64,000 nucleotides of DNA from assembly GCA_023362775.1 (NCBI GenBank), contig JALMGJ010000006.1:14096501-14160500 (forward strand), given 5' to 3'. This document shows positions 32,237-43,402 of the stretch, one piece after another. How positions within the stretch are numbered: the stretch's first letter is position 1; the number at the start of each line of letters is the position of its first letter. This stretch comes from Charina bottae. Lineage: Eukaryota > Chordata > Lepidosauria > Squamata > Charinaidae. The position numbers and the translations under genes are program-made. The notes under the pieces were generated by a model. That model searched no databases, had not been told where the DNA came from, and worked only from the letters and a program-made list of their open reading frames with translations.

Positions 32237-33217
32237 TTAAGGAATTAACCACCCCCATGAGGAACTATCCTTTCCTCCTTCCCATGCCAGGCGGCAGAAC
32301 CAGGTCTTCAGCTCTTTCCTAAAGGTCGGGAGGGAGGAGATCTGCCTCAACTCTGGGGGCAAGATGTTCCACAGTGTGGGGGCTACCACAGAGAAGGCCC
32401 GCCTCCTAGACCCCATCCGATGACATTCTTTAATTGATGGGGTTCGTAGCAGGCCCTCTCTGAATGACCTGGTGGGGCGGGTCGATAAAATGGGGATAAG
32501 ACGGTCCTTCAGGTATTCTGGCCCCATGCCATGTAGGGCTTTAAAGGTAATAACCAACACCTTGAATTGTACCCGGAAGCAGACCGGCACCCAATGCAGC
32601 TCGCGGAGCAGAGGTGTTATGTGTGCAGATTTTGGTGCAACCAAAATTGCTCGCGCGGCCGCATTCTGCACTAGCTGAAGCTTCCGGATAGTCTTCAAGT
32701 GTAGCCCCATGTAGAGCGCATTGCAATAATCTACATGGGAGATGACGAGAGCATGAGTGACTGTTCGGAGGGCGTCGCGATCCAGGAATGGGCGCAACTG
32801 GTGCACCAACCAAAGTTGTGCAAAAGCCCTCCTAGCCACGACTGCCACCTGCTCTTTGAGCAGGAGTCGTGAGTCTAGAAGGACCCCCAAGTTGCGCACC
32901 GGTTCCGAATGGGGCAGTGCTACCCCATCAAGAACCAAAGATGATAATTTCCCAGAAGACGCTAGGCCATCAATCCACAGCCACTCGGTCTTGCTAGGGT
33001 TCAATTGTAGCCTGTTGTTCCCCATCCAGGCCCTCACAGCCCCCAGGCACTGGGATAGGGTTGTCACTGCATCACTTACTTCACCAGGGATGGAGATGTA
33101 CAATTGAGTATCATCCGCATACTGATGATACCTCATCCCATGGTGTCGGATGACCTCGCCCAGCGGTTTCATGTAGATGTTAAATAGGAGAGAGAACCGA
33201 ACCCTGCGGCACCCCAC
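32237..33217 (-). pseudogene. L2-type reverse transcriptase, C-terminal half
   Basis: It continues the enzyme after a frameshift at about 33185-33217. It carries LLFNIYMKPLGEVIR and catalytic block C as YADDTQLYIS (two aspartates intact), then LNPSKTEWLWI, the thumb, and the conserved tail QLVQNAAARAI, LHWVPVCFRVQFKV and WNILPPELRQ. It ends at a stop 32237-32239, about 150 bp before the 3' hairpin. No other internal stop occurs across 326 codons, which marks this as a fairly young copy. Confidence 0.85.
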
Positions 33218-34196
33218 ACAAGAGGGGCCGAGGGTCAGATCTCTCCTCTCCTATTACCACCGACTGGGATCGGCCTCGGAGGAAGGAGGTGAACCAGCGC
33301 AAAACTACGCCGCCCACCCCCAACTCCCTAAGCCGCCCCAACAGGATACCATGGTCGATGGTATCGAATGCCGCTGAGAGATCCAAGAGAGCAAGGATGG
33401 ATGCACTACCACCATCCTGCTCCCGCCAGAGATCATCCGTAAGCGCGACCAATGCAGTCTCTGTCCCATATCCCGGCCTGAAAGGGTCTAGATAATCCGC
33501 TTCATCCAGGGTCCTTTGAAGTTGCAACACCACCACTTTCTCAACCACCTTTCCCAAAAATGGGAGGTGGGAGACTGGACGAAAATTGTCCAGGATGGTA
33601 GGGTCCAGGGCTGGCTTCTTGAGGAGGGGGTGCACCAGTGCCTCTTTAAAGGCAGTTGGAACCACCCCCTCCGCCAAGGATGTATTAATCGTGGCCTGGA
33701 CCCATCCACATGTCACCTCCCTGGCTGATTTCACCAGCCAGGAAGGGCAGGGATCTAAATCACATGTGGTGGAATTAACAATTCGAAAGATCCTGTCCAC
33801 TTCCTCAGGTCCAACAGGATCAAATCGTTCCCAGATAACAGGGCAAGACCATTCTCCCGGCATCTCCCCAGACTGCATTTCACGCATGGAGTCCAACTTA
33901 GACCGAATCCGAGCGATTTTATCCTGCAGATGCTCAGCAAATTCTTCCGCACGGCCCTGCAGGTGGGTGGTCGATACCACCCTACCCAAGAGAGATCAAG
34001 TAATCTTGAACAGGGCCGTTGGATGGCATTCTGAGGATGCAATAAGGGCGGAGAAATATTTATGTTTCGCCGCTCTTACCGCCACAAGGTAGGCCTTAAT
34101 AGCGGCTCTAGATTGTGTTCGGTCCAATTCCGCCTTCGTTTTTCTCCAGCGGCGCTCTAGACGTCTCTTCACCCTCTTGCAAGATAAGAAAGACAA
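33180..34196 (-). pseudogene. L2-type reverse transcriptase, N-terminal half
   Basis: This would copy LINE RNA into DNA at a nicked target. The frame runs from 34196 down to 33180, interrupted once by TGA at 33996-33998, which looks like a CpG-decay change of CGA. A basic linker (RRLERRWRKTKAEL) precedes it. RT motifs visible: NFRPVSHLPFLGKVVEKVV, catalytic block A as LLDLSAAFDTIDH, and block B as GVPQGSVLSP at the end. The DTIDH and later YADDTQLY style is that of L2-like rather than chicken-type CR1 enzymes. The frame shifts close to 33185-33217 into the next segment. Confidence 0.85.
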
Positions 34197-34205
34197 ATGG
34201 CAGAA

Positions 34206-34431
34206 CTCCAGCTTTTTGTTTTGTTTTGAGGTAAACTAACTTTTTCTAATCAGGGGTGTCATCCAAATAGGAACAAGAGGATCAACCAGGGGATTAACCT
34301 CCATTTCCATAATACATACCAGCAAAGGGAAGAAGTCCTAGAGCAGCCACACAAAAAAGGGCCATTCTAGGAATCCTTGTCTCTTTATTCCATTTTCATC
34401 CACAGCCATACCTGGAAGGGAGATATAGATC
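34206..34431. other. No recognised feature
   Basis: About 225 bp of non-coding flank between the L2 copy and the retroposon at 34449. Nothing is recognised. Confidence 0.6.
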
Positions 34432-36085
34432 AAAAAGGAGTAGGGTAGGCTTCCGGTGGGGAACATGGCCAACTGAACAGCCTTGTCCATGGACAGAACT
34501 AACAATGCAGTTTTTTGGGGGGGCTCAGGCTTTTACCTGAACCCCAGAGTTTTTTCATGAGTTAAGGAAAAGCTCGGAATTATCCCATTTCGTCCTCGGG
34601 ATATTGCAGAAAATATCAGTTCTAAAATGTGTCAACTGGCTGAAGATGCTCTGTGGGGGGAGGAAGAAGTTTATCAAGAGGGGGATTTTTTTTCTGACAG
34701 TGAGAATGGATTCTTTGAAGAAATGCCAGGCAATGAACATACTTTGGTGAAGGAGTTAAAGGTTGACTTGCAAGATACTGACAAGGCTGTTTTTCTGAAG
34801 GATTGTTTGGGGAGGAAGCTATGTTATGTGGGAGGTTTTCTACTGAGGAGCTTGATTTTTTAAGGGGGGCAGTTGGGCTGTTTAATTTTTTTTAATGAAA
34901 AATGCATTATGCATAATATGGAGACAAGTAAATGCCTTGGTATATTTCGATGTGGGATAAGAAATTAAGAATATGTATTTGGATTGATATTAAGGCTTGT
35001 ATGATTCCATTTTTCCTTAATGATTTAAAGATTGTTTGATCTTTTAAGATTTATAAGATATAAGAATAAGTGTTTGGTTTTAGGTTTAATAGGGTTAAGA
35101 TTGTTATAGTATTATAAAGTATAAAAGTAGACAATTTAAATGTTTTTATAATTTGATTTTTATTATAGTGGCCAGAAATATATAGAATAGTGGTAGGAAG
35201 GAAATATTTAAATAAATGGGTTCCTTTGGGGGGAGGGGAAGTTGATTTAGAGGTTTATATATTTGTTTATTTTTCTTTATATATAAGGTGTCATGGTCAT
35301 GATCCTTTAGCTGTTAAGCCAGAAACTCTCGACACAAGCCGTTAAGGATATTAAGAGTTCTTTATTACAGCTAGTGATCCATTACACCTTAAAGACTCGA
35401 ATGAAGGGAGCCTGCGCAAACAGTTAAAATTCTTCATGGTTCCCCCGCATTGGGAATCCACGGCTTGACAGCCCCTCCCTTCGTCTCACAATTTCTAGAT
35501 CTTCCCAGTCTCAAATCAACCAACACGATGATAGCGTTCTTTGATCTGTCCTTGGTACTGGACTGCTTGACACAGTTCTCGAATCAGCATAATTTGCGTT
35601 CCTGCGAATACACCAAGACCCCCCCACAAGCATTCTCACCTACTGTACAAGTCTGGCAAGTTTCCACTACAAAGCGCTTCCAACGGCCCTGCAGGTATGC
35701 GCATTACAAAGCATCCCGCTGACCCTGCGGGTTTCGATAGACTGGCAGGATGTCCCCTCCTGCTGCCATGGCAAGATATACATCCTGACATAAGGGGAAG
35801 GAGCAATTGCCTTGAGTGATTTTTATAATGTGCCTATGGAATGATTTATAGAAATAATATGATCTTGGTTAGATTTAGAGTAAGGGATTAACTATGGAAA
35901 TTGCTGTATATTATTGTTGTTGAATGTCGGACGTCATCTTGTAATTTCTTAAAAAATCTTTTTTCATTTTCTGTTTTCTCACTTGTTTTTCCTTTTCTTT
36001 TTGTAGTTTTTTTCTTTTTTGTAGTTTTTATCTTTGCTTTAAACTTAATACAATTCTTATATATATATAAAAAGGAGTAGGGTAG
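34432..36085 (+). mobile_element. L1-like non-autonomous retroposon with 17-bp TSD
   Basis: AAAAAGGAGTAGGGTAG is perfectly repeated at 34432-34448 and 36069-36085, a long TSD typical of target-primed insertion. The insert opens with a GC-rich GCTTCCGGTGGGGAACATGG and ends in a pyrimidine/A-rich stretch plus an (AT)n tail. A 78-codon acidic ORF (34627-34863) is the only frame of note. No reverse transcriptase is seen. It is interrupted by an LTR at 35289-35790. L1 relationship is inferred from style only. Confidence 0.6.
35289..35790 (-). mobile_element. Solo LTR (502 bp) with perfect 5-bp TSD
   Basis: TAAGG flanks both ends (35284-35288 and 35791-35795). On the minus strand it starts TGTCAGGATG, and it carries a polyadenylation signal seen as TTTATT near 35361 on the plus strand. 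It is related to the LTR at 54852-55309. It lies inside the retroposon above. Confidence 0.85.
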
Positions 36086-36159
36086 ATAAGACTCCCACCA
36101 ATTCTATCTGGAGGAGCAGTGACCCCAATTGGATGCTTACATTTTTCATATTATTATTG

Positions 36160-36950
36160 TTGTTGTTGATGATACAACACTGCTGGCGGAAAGTAAAAAA
36201 GATCTAGAACAGCTAATACTAATAGTCAAAAATGAAAGTGAAAAACTTGGATTGCACCTTAACACCAAAAAAAACAAACAAAGATAATGACAACGGCAGA
36301 GAATGTACAAGTCAGTGTTAAGATCAACAACAAGGTAATTGAAGCAGTGAAGGAGTTTATCTTCCTTGGCTCTAAAATTGATCAAAAGGGTGACTGCAGC
36401 CCAGAGATTAGAAGACGTATAGCGCTTGGAAGAACAGCAATGACCAGCATAAATAACATCTGGAAGGATAAAGATATCAGCCTCCCAACCAAATGCAGAC
36501 TAGTTAATACAATCATATTTCCAATAGTTACGTATGGTTGTGAAACTTGGACTTTGAGGAAGGCAGATAGGAGAAAGATAGATGCATTTGAATTGTGGTG
36601 CTGGAGACGACTACGCATCTCATGGACAGCAAAGATTACCAACAAGGAAGTCCTAGACAGAGTCAAACCAAAAATATCCCTGGAAGCCAAGATCACCAAA
36701 CAAAAACTGTCATACTTCAGTCATGTTATATGAGCCGACTCACTCGAAAAGACAATTATGCTGGGACTGATCAGTGGTAAAAGAAGAAGGGGCCGCCCTA
36801 GGACTCACTGGCTTGACACCATCAGAAGGGACACTGGAATGACTTTGATGGAACTGAAGGAAGCTGTAAGAGATAGAAAGGCATGGAAAGCATTGATCCA
36901 CAAAGTGACCGAGAGTCGGACACGACTGAACGGATAGACAGAGATTGTTG
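36160..36950 (+). mobile_element. BovB (RTE) LINE, 5'-truncated
   Basis: It starts within the reverse transcriptase active site (GATGATACAACACTGCTGG reads DDTTLL) and ends with GAGTCGGACACGACTGAACG and a (TTG)n tail, the BovB terminus. From 36960 to 38365 I see no gene; 37925-38150 is described separately. Confidence 0.95.
36287..36733 (+). pseudogene. BovB reverse transcriptase C-terminal region
   Basis: These 148 codons encode the part of the RTE-class reverse transcriptase after the active site. Recognised blocks are VKEFIFLGSKIDQKGD, EIRRRIALGRTAM, NIWKDKDISLPTKCRLV and YGCETWTLRKADRRKIDAFE. The preceding segment (36168-36285) with the active-site remnant is in another frame because of a length change in the A-run at about 36268-36285. 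The frame ends at TGA 36731-36733. A non-functional relic; several internal differences from intact BovB are expected. Confidence 0.85.
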
Positions 36951-37924
36951 TTGTTGTTGTTGTGACTGAAAGTGACAGCTGGGAGGAAGTAACAGATGGC
37001 TGTTTCCCATTTGACAGGAACATCCCTGATCGTCTGGTGTTGGCTCAACACTGTAGATGTTTATTCCAGAAGGTTGCAGAAGGTTGGGTCAACAGAATAT
37101 AGCAGCAGTGTTCTACTTGTACGGTCCAGTCCAAAAAGCACTATGCCATTTGTTTTTCTGAATATTTGATTAGCATTTGATGCTAGAGTAACTCAAGCCC
37201 AGATATCTCCAAAATTGCAATGCCTATTTATTTGGTGGTAAGTTCCATTGAATTTAAGAGATACTGTATGTACAGGATTGCACTACAGATAGAATAGAGC
37301 ATCTAAAGTGAACCTGGCAGCATTAAAAAAGCATGAAAAATCACCTGGGTTTCCTACTAGGAGTTTATTGCAAAAATGGTTTTGCTGCTGGTGGGATACT
37401 AAAAAAGTTTGACAATTGATAACGGATGGCTTAATTAAACTAGCTTAGCTTAGTTGGACTCCCTTCTCCTGTATGATCTAAGAAGCAGGGAATGGAACCT
37501 GCTTCCAGATGTTATGGGACTGTAACTTCAGGCTTGCTGGGGTTGGTAGAATTAGGATCCCAGTAAAACCAGAGAAGCTCACTTCCCACCTGTGACGTAA
37601 GTTCTTATGATCCAGGCATCTTCCTAAAATTAACAGCTTTTAAATCTGGAAGGGAGCCTTCTGCCTAAAACTGTGATGGAAAATAAGGCGAATCTAAAGT
37701 AAAAAAGGACCGATGAGTAAAATATTAATTAACTGAATATTCCACCTATGGATACCTATTCCAGGATGGAATAGGATCCCCTGACCAATAAGCTCTTCCT
37801 TTCCACAGCTAAGCCTTTCAACTGGTATAAGTTTAGGAAGTACCTAATATATACCCTGGAAATGTTTGAATTAGAGACCAAATAAACAGGCATAATTAAA
37901 AAGCAAGGCTCCCAGCAGCACAAA

Positions 37925-38150
37925 AATAAACTTTGTTCATTTATTTGACAAACACAGTTTAGCTTTAATTATTTACACTAATACTCAGCACTATCTCATA
38001 GTAGTAAATGTTCAGCGGTATATTTCTGCAAAAGTAATTAAATCTTTTTAATGTGCAATCTCATTCTCGCACAGTATCTCTTCATACATCCCGCATGAGC
38101 CATGCAGCGTGCCAACTGTTTGTTCTTATGTGATAGTTATGGGGTGCACA
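37925..38150. other. Candidate conserved non-coding element
   Basis: AT-rich and non-coding with clustered homeodomain-type cores (GCTTTAATTATTTACAC, AAAGTAATTAAATC) and retained CpGs (TCATTCTCGCACAG, ATCCCGCATGAG). Texture-based inference only. Confidence 0.25.
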
Positions 38151-38365
38151 GATAAATGAGATGCAGTGTTACCAGATTTTAGGTGTGCGTGAGAGTATTT
38201 TATGGCATTGCTTTATGATTCAGACTCTATCATCTTGGAGTTCAGGTGAGTGGATTTGCATTCACTCACCTTCACTCCTTTGCATACAGTGTAGAGGCAG
38301 AATTCTGCTAAATATCAAGCATCTCCAATGTGTCCTAGAAGTCTAAAGTGTCAGTGGGGGAGGAA

Positions 38366-38535
38366 AATAAAACATATATTTATTTATTTATTATTTATTT
38401 ATTAAATTTCTATGACCGTCCATCTCCCCCTCAAGGAGGGACTCTGGGTGGTTCACAACCACAACAACACCATTAAAATACAATAAAAACAACAATAAAA
38501 ATATAAATACAATAAAATCCAAGTGGCAGGTGGTT
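38366..38535 (-). mobile_element. L2-type LINE 3' end, inverted
   Basis: (TTTA)n, CTATGACCGTCCATCTCCCC, GGACTCTGGGTGGTTCAC and a 3' UTR ending near AAATCCAAGTGGC. From 38536 to 39050 no feature is recognised. Confidence 0.85.
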
Positions 38536-39051
38536 CTTACAGTGAAGCTAAACATATTTAAAATATTTGAGGCGGCTCTAAGAAATCAAATAAATATATT
38601 TCTCTGTTCTTGCAGCCATGGGAGAGTGAAGATGTTCCAAACAATACCACACCATTATCCAGTCAAGCTTCCAGCCTTGTGAGCCAGTCAGGAGAGATTG
38701 TATAAGAAACTGGTGGAAGGGAGGGAGGGAGGAAGGGAGATTTCCTTTGATGAGAATTCTTTGACTTTTATGCGACAGACCACTTCATCAACTGAACAGA
38801 ATGCTACAGGACAGATTGCATGACATACAAAGATGTCAGAAGAAAGTGAATGGAAAGGGGCAACACTGTTTAATGACAAGGCAAGAAGCCTAATGGTAGT
38901 TAAGTGTGTGTTTGCTTTTGAGCTTTTCTGAATATTTTAGCATCAGACAGAGGTTAGAACTACGGAAGAGATGTGCCAGGTTTGCATTTTCATGCTAATG
39001 TTCCTATTTGCTCCTCCTAACCCCATCTGAAAACTTCCATGCAAAATATAT

Positions 39052-39850
39052 AAACATAGATTCATAGAGTCAGAAGATTGAGTCCAACTCCTACTTGGTG
39101 TAGGAATTTAAGTTAAAGCATTCCAGATAGATGACAGTGCAGCGGTGACCTTAAGACACCCAACAAAGAGGAGACTAGATCACCACAGGTTATTGGTTCC
39201 ATTGTCAGACTGCTGTCACTGTCAAACTGGTCTCACCATTTTTCTTGGCATTAAATCTGCCTTACTGTAGTTTATATCCATTATTCTGTGTCTTGTGGTC
39301 TGTGACAGTAGAGATCCGATCATGGCCGTCTCCTCCTCCTCGAATTTGAAGAAGCCTATCATATTCCCTCTCATACATTTTTTATTCAAAACCAACCTAA
39401 TTCCCTCAATCATTTCTTATATGGCTTTGATTCCTCATTGCATTTCTTTTCAAATATTTTATTTGGTCTGACTCCTTAAAGCAGGGGTGGGCAACGTCAG
39501 GCCCGCAGGCTGTATACAGCCCGCGGGGCTCCCACCTAAGGCCCGCGGGGCTCTGGCCCGCAAACCCCACCCCTTCCACACGATTGGCTCCCACCCGCAA
39601 ACTCCGTCCCCCAGTGCTTGTGATTGACTCCTGCCCGCAAACCCCGCCCCCCACCCCCCGGTCCCTGGTTATAAATATCCAAATGGCCCTTGGCAGAAAA
39701 AAGGTTCCCCACCCCTGCCTTAAAGGCTGGACCTCAGACCTGGATATAGTTCTTTGTATGTGATGCAACACAGAACTCTCTTTCTTCCATAATCTGGAAA
39801 CCATATACTACAGATGCAGGCTAAAATTAAGTTCACCTTTCTTGTAATTA
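39052..39850 (-). mobile_element. CR1 LINE, inverted, split by a hAT
   Basis: It starts with the CR1 tail complement (CATAGATTCATAGAGTCAG). It continues through GGCATTAAATCTGCCTTAC, CCATTATTCTGTGTCTTG, CTATCATATTCCCTCTC and TTCCCTCAATCATTTCTTAT. hAT-d (39482-39717) interrupts it, and the CR1 resumes with GGACCTCAGACCTGGATATAG. Confidence 0.8.
39474..39725. mobile_element. Non-autonomous hAT element (hAT-d) with perfect 8-bp TSD
   Basis: CCTTAAAG flanks both ends (39474-39481 and 39718-39725). Termini CAGGGGTGGGCAAC and GTTCCCCACCCCTG are inverted. The interior holds three units of the GC-rich module (CCCGCAAACCCC with CGATTGGCTCCC) shared with hAT-c, hAT-e and hAT-f. Confidence 0.95.
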
Positions 39851-39952
39851 TGTACTTTTGCTAATCTATTTACAGCTTTGGTCCATAACAATTCTGAGAT
39901 TCTTTTCACATCTACTATTACCAAACCAATGATGCCTCATTCTATATATGTG

Positions 39953-40016
39953 CATTTATTTATTTATTTAATTTATATAACCACCCATCTCCCCCAACGG
40001 GGAACTCTGGGTGGGC
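39953..40016 (-). mobile_element. Short L2-type 3' end, inverted
   Basis: (TTTA)n then ATATAACCACCCATCTCCCC and GGAACTCTGGGTGG. A further scrap with ACTCTGGGCGGCTATATA lies at 40198-40216. Confidence 0.75.
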
Positions 40017-40239
40017 ATTTGCTATTGCTTTGCTCCGTGTCAAGGAAAGACCAAGCATTCATTCACATCATTTGGCTACTTTGAAGCTACAATTAGCAAA
40101 AGAACCCCACAAGCTTTTTAAGAGAAGGTCATTAAAATATTCTTTGGGAAAATGATTGAAAGCAATTTCTATCAATATATATAAAATTTATATTTATGAC
40201 TCTGGGCGGCTATATACTATATATATACTTTACCAAAAG

Positions 40240-40740
40240 GGACAGGGTGGCTCAGCGGGTTAAACCGCTGAGCTGTAGACTGCTGATCGGAAGGTCGGCA
40301 GTTCGAATCCCCATGTAACGTAATGAGGTGAGCTCTCGTTACTTGTCCCAGCTCCTGTCAACCCAACAGTTCGAAAGCTTTGCAAGTAGATAAATGGGTA
40401 CCACCTTAAGTGGGAGAATATGCTGGCGTCCTGTCGGAGGTCGCCCACCGAACGAAGATGATCTCGTGAATGGCGGCGGAGACGACGGATCCCGAAACAG
40501 CAACATCCAGGACGTCAGCAGCTGGCTCCGAAGGAAGGTATTCTGGGACATGTAGTCCAATACCAACGAAAGAGTCGGTTCCCTTACCCCTTCCCTTAGC
40601 GCGCGGTTTAAAATGTTGTATGATATATGAAATGTATAAATATATGAAATACAATGTATGTAAGCCGCCTAGAGTCCTCCGTTAGGGAGGGGATAGGTGG
40701 GGTATAAATACGATAAATAAATAAATAAATAAATAAAAAT
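40240..40740 (+). mobile_element. Composite tRNA-SINE with L2-like tail
   Basis: The head has A and B boxes (GTGGCTCAGCGGGTTAAAC, CAGTTCGAATCCCC) related to the Sauria-type SINE. The body is unique, with a CpG-rich middle (40430-40600). The 3' end GCCGCCTAGAGTCCTCCG ... GGTGGGGTATAAATA plus (AAAT)n resembles the L2/CR1 terminus, not BovB. That implies a different LINE partner. No TSD was found. Confidence 0.7.
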
Positions 40741-40752
40741 ATATGGTAAAGG

Positions 40753-41116
40753 TATACTAACCTCAAGGGGCGTGGTGGCTCAGCAGGTAAGACACCAGGC
40801 TTGTCGGTCGGAAGATCGCAAGTTCGGAGGTTTGAATCCCTAGCCCTGCGTGCGGAGTGAGCTCCCGCACTAGCTCCAGCTCTTGCCAACCTAGCAATTC
40901 AAAAGCATGCAAATGCAAGTAGATGAATAGGTACCACTTTGGTGGGAAGTTAACAGCGTTCCGCGCGCGTCATGCGGCCACATGACCGTGGAAGCGTCTT
41001 TGGACAGCGCTAGCTGTTTGGCTAACAAACAGAGATGAGCACCGGCCCCTAGAGTCGGACACGACTGCACAGCTGTGCGGGGGGAACCTTTACCTTTACC
41101 TTTATACTAACCTCAA
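40753..41116 (+). mobile_element. Full-length Sauria-type SINE with 14-bp TSD
   Basis: TATACTAACCTCAA flanks both ends (40753-40766 and 41103-41116). The copy is complete from GGGGCGTGGTGGCTCAGC to ACCTTT repeats, with the BovB-like GAGTCGGACACGACTGC. From 41117 to 42394 no gene or confident repeat is seen. Confidence 0.95.
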
Positions 41117-42394
41117 AAAGATGTATGTCAAACCCATTCTCGATACTGAATGACATAGTGGTTAACATGCTTAAGTATGATGAGGGGAGACCCAGATTCA
41201 GGTCCACCTTAGTCATAGAAACCTACTGTGAGGTTCTGTCAATTCATCCTACTCACAGGGTTATTGTGGAACAAATGAAGGGATTAAAATGGGTCACTCC
41301 ATTAAACTGAGCCTTGGTCATATTTGACATCCCTACCTTGTAAAAATTTTGTAAAAGCAAAAACTTTCAGAAATAAAGAATATAACAGAGGAGTGCTCAT
41401 AATTTGGTCAGAGAGCTCCACAAGACTCCAGCTTGCTGGTGTGGTCAAGCCGGATGTTGCAAATGATTTAGAAGAGGGAGGGAGCCTCAGGCATCTGAGC
41501 CAATTCTAAATAGAAAACTAATCCAATCCAACTGTTACTGCCTAGAGCATGAGATCAGAGAGCCCTCATTACTTTGGCTGGCAAAGTTTAAGAGACTGAG
41601 TCTGAGCTGCAATGATGTCATCCAACTCAGAGATGCTCCTGCAGTCACACCGAATACTGGGAAACATTAATGGAAGTTTGGCATTGTTGTAAGAGGTTTC
41701 ACAATTAGCCAGAGTTCTGAAAATCCCCTTTTCTGGTAAGGATTCTGGAAGTTTGGGAGCTGCTCCAAAACTTGTTTTGATTTTTCTATGGCTGGGCACT
41801 TACATCCTTTACTCAGTTCCTTTTCTTTCACTTTATGAGGAAGCAAACTGGGTTCTCTAGGAAGAGAACCTTACACTTACCTTACACTTAGCCATAACTT
41901 ACCTTACATTTAGCCATAACAGGCATTCCAGTAGCATCACAGAATAGTGTTAACCTTTTTGCCCCAAATGCCCTGTAGTCCTACAGCATTTCAGTCCTTC
42001 CCTACCACACCATTTTACTTATCATTAAGAAAACCACACAGGGGTAGGGATGATGAATTGTTTGTGCAGTCTGAAAACTACAAAGCCAATGGTGCAATAC
42101 AACCATGAGTAAACACAGAAGTTAGGTCAGGTATTGTATATTTGACAACACAGTAGGCTTGGCTTCCCCAACTGTGTTATGAACAGAAATAGAAACATGG
42201 GATTGATATTGCTGTTATTAGAAGCAACCTGCAAGAGGAAAACAGAATTGCCTAGGTATGTAGACAGTCACGAAACCATAATCTATATGACTAGGAAGAG
42301 ACAATTAAACTAACAGACAGGTAGTATGCAGTGCCTGTTTGAAAAACTGCAGCAAAAACGCTTTTGTTCTAAGCCATCTGTTCCACTCTGAACA

Positions 42395-42649
42395 ACTATT
42401 ATATTCAGGAAAGACTTCCTATTATTTAGCCTGAAACTCCTCTTTTAAAAAGTTTCAACTCAGTGGTCCTTGTCCTGCCCTTGGTTCCAACAGAAATGGT
42501 GTCTGTCCCTTGTTCATTACAGATTTTTACATATTGCAGGCTATCATATCTCCACTCTGATGTCTCTTTTGCATGAAAAACATTGCTCCACTCCTTAAGC
42601 TGTTTCTCATAGGCTTCATTTCCAGATTCCTAATCATCTCTTTCCCACC
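42395..42649 (-). mobile_element. CR1 LINE fragment, inverted, cut by the copia insertion
   Basis: TTATTTAGCCTGAAACTCC, GTCCTTGTCCTGCCCTTGG, GCTATCATATCTCCACTC and TTTCTCATAGGC follow the CR1 order. The copia element begins at its end; no clear continuation is visible after 47746. Confidence 0.75.
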
Positions 42650-42654
42650 ATTTT

Positions 42655-43388
42655 TGATGGGATATACGCTGGCTTAAAGGGGAAAAACTGAGGCTTGAGA
42701 ATAAACAGACAAGAATGCAGCTTGTTAGGGCTAACAGTGTTTACTGGTAGCATAAGGCAATAATGCAGATACAGTATATTATCGCAAAAATGAAAAAGAT
42801 GAATATACATGATACATCATTGTAAAAGGAAAAACAAAACAAACTTATAAGCAGAGTTCCGTGTATTGATCCCAGGGCCAGAGTTCCTGCCATGGCCTAT
42901 ACCCAAAGCCAGACATAGCTCACTCTGCCCAGTCCACGGGAAGTGAACACATGAAGAACTACATGGCTAAAAAACACTAGAAATCAAGAAGCATAGAACA
43001 CCATTTTGCATGGTTGTATATTCAGTTCTTCTAGCTTTCTGATTGGCTGGAAGTTAGCTGTGACACACACTAGGCCCAAAGCATTAGGCCTAAAGCACAT
43101 AGCATGACCTGCTATTGGGTAGCAGTGCTGCATCTAAGCACTGAGTTCCCCCCCTCCTTGCTCAGGGGGCCTGGGCAAGGCTTCCCACAGAAGGAAATCA
43201 GGATGATTTGTTCCCATGGGAAGATCCAGAAACTAGCCATAACATGGTACCTTCTCGCTCCCTATCTCATGAGGATGTAAACAAAGCCAAGGCTTCTCTG
43301 TTATCCAGCCACCTGGCGTTCACGTCATCATGAGAACGCTTTGCTTTGTACAGGAATAATTCGCCAAGTCAACACAAGAACTCTAACA
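42655..43388 (-). repeat. 3' LTR of the copia element
   Basis: 734 bp and a near-identical partner of 47008-47740. It ends at the left TSD ATTTT (42650-42654). Confidence 0.93.
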
Positions 43389-43402
43389 CCCCTCCCGAAT
43401 TT
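43389..43402 (-). other. Polypurine tract of the copia element
   Basis: The minus strand reads AAATTCGGGAGGGG directly before the 3' LTR (TGTTAGAG). This is the expected plus-strand primer and supports the minus orientation. Confidence 0.8.

Larger units (their letters stand above)
32050..34205 (-). mobile_element. L2-clade LINE, best-preserved copy
   Basis: It runs on the minus strand from about 34205 to an A/T-rich tail at 32050-32090. The 3' end ATATAACCGCCCATCTCCCC is intact. It contains the linker, reverse transcriptase and C-terminal domain but lacks the endonuclease, so it is 5'-truncated. Only one nonsense codon and one frameshift break the coding frame. It is the reference for at least ten shorter copies in the window. 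Confidence 0.9.
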
